From Algihabitans sp965233705 (GTDB lineage Bacteria; Pseudomonadota; Alphaproteobacteria; Kiloniellales; DSM-21159): DNA of 64,000 bases. Below the pieces are notes generated by a model. The model searched no databases. It had not been told where the DNA came from and saw only the letters and a list, made by a program, of their open reading frames with translations. Made by a program: the position numbers and the translations under genes. The stretch spans positions 372,001 through 436,000 of the forward strand of contig CBDDTF010000001.1 in the NCBI GenBank assembly GCA_965233705.1, written 5' to 3'. Of this stretch, positions 63,267 to 64,000 are shown in pieces (position 1 is the stretch's first letter; each line of letters opens with the position of its first letter).

Positions 63267-64000
63267 GCATCGGGTTCGAGATTTCGGCGCGCGACGGCGC
63301 CGCGCGGCGCGGCCGGCTGGAGACGGCGCACGGGCCGGTGGAGACGCCGGCCTTCATGCCGGTGGGCACCGCCGCCACGGTCAAGGGCATCCAGCCGGCG
63401 CAGGTGGCGGCGCTGGGCGCCCAGATGGTGCTGTCCAACACCTACCACCTGATGCTGCGCCCGACGGCCGAGGTGGTCGACCGGCTGGGCGGCCTGCACC
63501 GCTTCATGCAGTGGCCCGGCCCGATCCTGACCGACTCCGGCGGCTTCCAGGTGATGTCCCTGGCCAAGCTGCGCCAGCTCGACGAGGGCGGCGTCACCTT
63601 CAAGTCGCATGTCGACGGCAGCGAACACCGGCTGACCCCCGAGCGCGCGGTGCAGATCCAGCACCTGCTGGACTCCACCGTCACCATGGTGCTGGACGAG
63701 TGCACGCCCTGGCCGGCCACCCACGCCGAAGCCGAGAGCTCCATGGCGCTGTCCATGCGCTGGGCGGCGCGCTGCCGCGAGGCCTTCCAACGGCGCACGG
63801 GCTACGGCCTGTTCGGCATCGTCCAGGGCAGCGTCTATCCCGACCTGCGCGAACGCTCGGCCCGGGCGCTGACGGAGATCGGCTTCGACGGCTACGCCAT
63901 CGGCGGCCTGGCGGTGGGCGAGCCGCGCGAGGACATGCTGCGCATACTGGAGGCGACGACCCCCGCCCTGCCCGAGGCGCGGCCGCGCTACCTGATGGGC
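63263..64000 (+). CDS. tgt: Queuine tRNA-ribosyltransferase, N-terminal part
   Basis: 246 residues are visible; the gene continues past the right edge. Substrate-site motifs: ILTDSGGFQVMSLAKL, the nucleophile region VLDECTPWPAT and GYGLFGIVQGSV. It exchanges guanine for preQ1 in the anticodon of tRNAs with GUN anticodons. The C-terminal zinc site is outside the window. Overlaps queA by 4 bp, so both are translated together. Confidence 0.96.
   Translation, partial: MSIGFEISARDGAARRGRLETAHGPVETPAFMPVGTAATVKGIQPAQVAALGAQMVLSNTYHLMLRPTAEVVDRLGGLHRFMQWPGPILTDSGGFQVMSLAKLRQLDEGGVTFKSHVDGSEHRLTPERAVQIQHLLDSTVTMVLDECTPWPATHAEAESSMALSMRWAARCREAFQRRTGYGLFGIVQGSVYPDLRERSARALTEIGFDGYAIGGLAVGEPREDMLRILEATTPALPEARPRYLMG

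Overview
The window looks like a chromosomal segment of a GC-rich (about 70% by eye, not computed) free-living alphaproteobacterium, most likely Rhodospirillales-like. Pointers are the error-prone polymerase DnaE2, the double-length dCTP deaminase, the DnaJ/CbpM-type pair, many TRAP and ABC importers, and housekeeping genes with alphaproteobacterial-looking sequences. This placement is inference from protein style only. No rRNA, tRNA, CRISPR array, insertion sequence, prophage or plasmid function was seen. Most long open frames opposite real genes are a by-product of GC-rich third codon positions.

Layout. 1-293: the 3' end of dnaE2. 294-812: a 519-bp noncoding block with a 10 x 14-bp tandem array and several perfect inverted repeats. 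813-12026 (minus): import genes in the order peptide-type binding protein, two permeases, two ATPases, second binding protein, then a TAXI-type TRAP system with a DUF1850 protein. 12282-14254 (minus): an amidohydrolase and a LysE-type exporter. 14403-21163: a class III aminotransferase and a LysR regulator (plus) facing a nitrilase-dctP-dctQ-dctM operon (minus), plausibly one catabolic module for an amide, nitrile or amine compound. 21521-23421: cobS and a divergent nrdB with a tandem NrdR-box candidate. 23551-29430 (minus): a complete seven-gene Mrp (Mnh) Na+/H+ antiporter operon.

29894-34911: a form-II CoxL-like molybdenum hydroxylase large subunit without its partner subunits, cysQ, and a SLC13/TrkA_C permease. 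35012-39552 (minus): an SDR enzyme, two small conserved proteins of unknown function, a two-domain universal stress protein, a CDF metal exporter and pdxH. 39748-46018 (mostly plus): a glycine-zipper lipoprotein, a DnaJ/CbpM-like pair, fabI, aroC and a GNAT acetyltransferase, with a BrkB-type membrane protein on the minus strand. 45978-49937 (minus): a DMT exporter, a second GNAT-type protein and a 23S rRNA m5U methyltransferase. 50190-52626 (plus): an AhpD-like protein and sppA.

52634-58573 (minus): tlyA, a MATE exporter, dxs, xseB and a histone-deacetylase-fold hydrolase, that is, the common xseB-dxs-tlyA neighbourhood with a MATE gene inserted. 58816-61493: dCTP deaminase (plus), then a TusA-like protein, a DUF423 protein and a glycerophosphodiesterase (minus). 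61695-64000 (plus): an XRE regulator, queA and tgt (cut by the window edge), the tRNA queuosine pair.

I found no obvious new multi-gene system. The least explained material is noncoding or at gene edges: the repeat and hairpin block at 291-763, two dispersed repeat families (583-626 with 33079-33122; 35777-35812 with 49983-50018), and short tandem duplications at or near the start codons of four genes (LysR, fabI, GNAT, tlyA).
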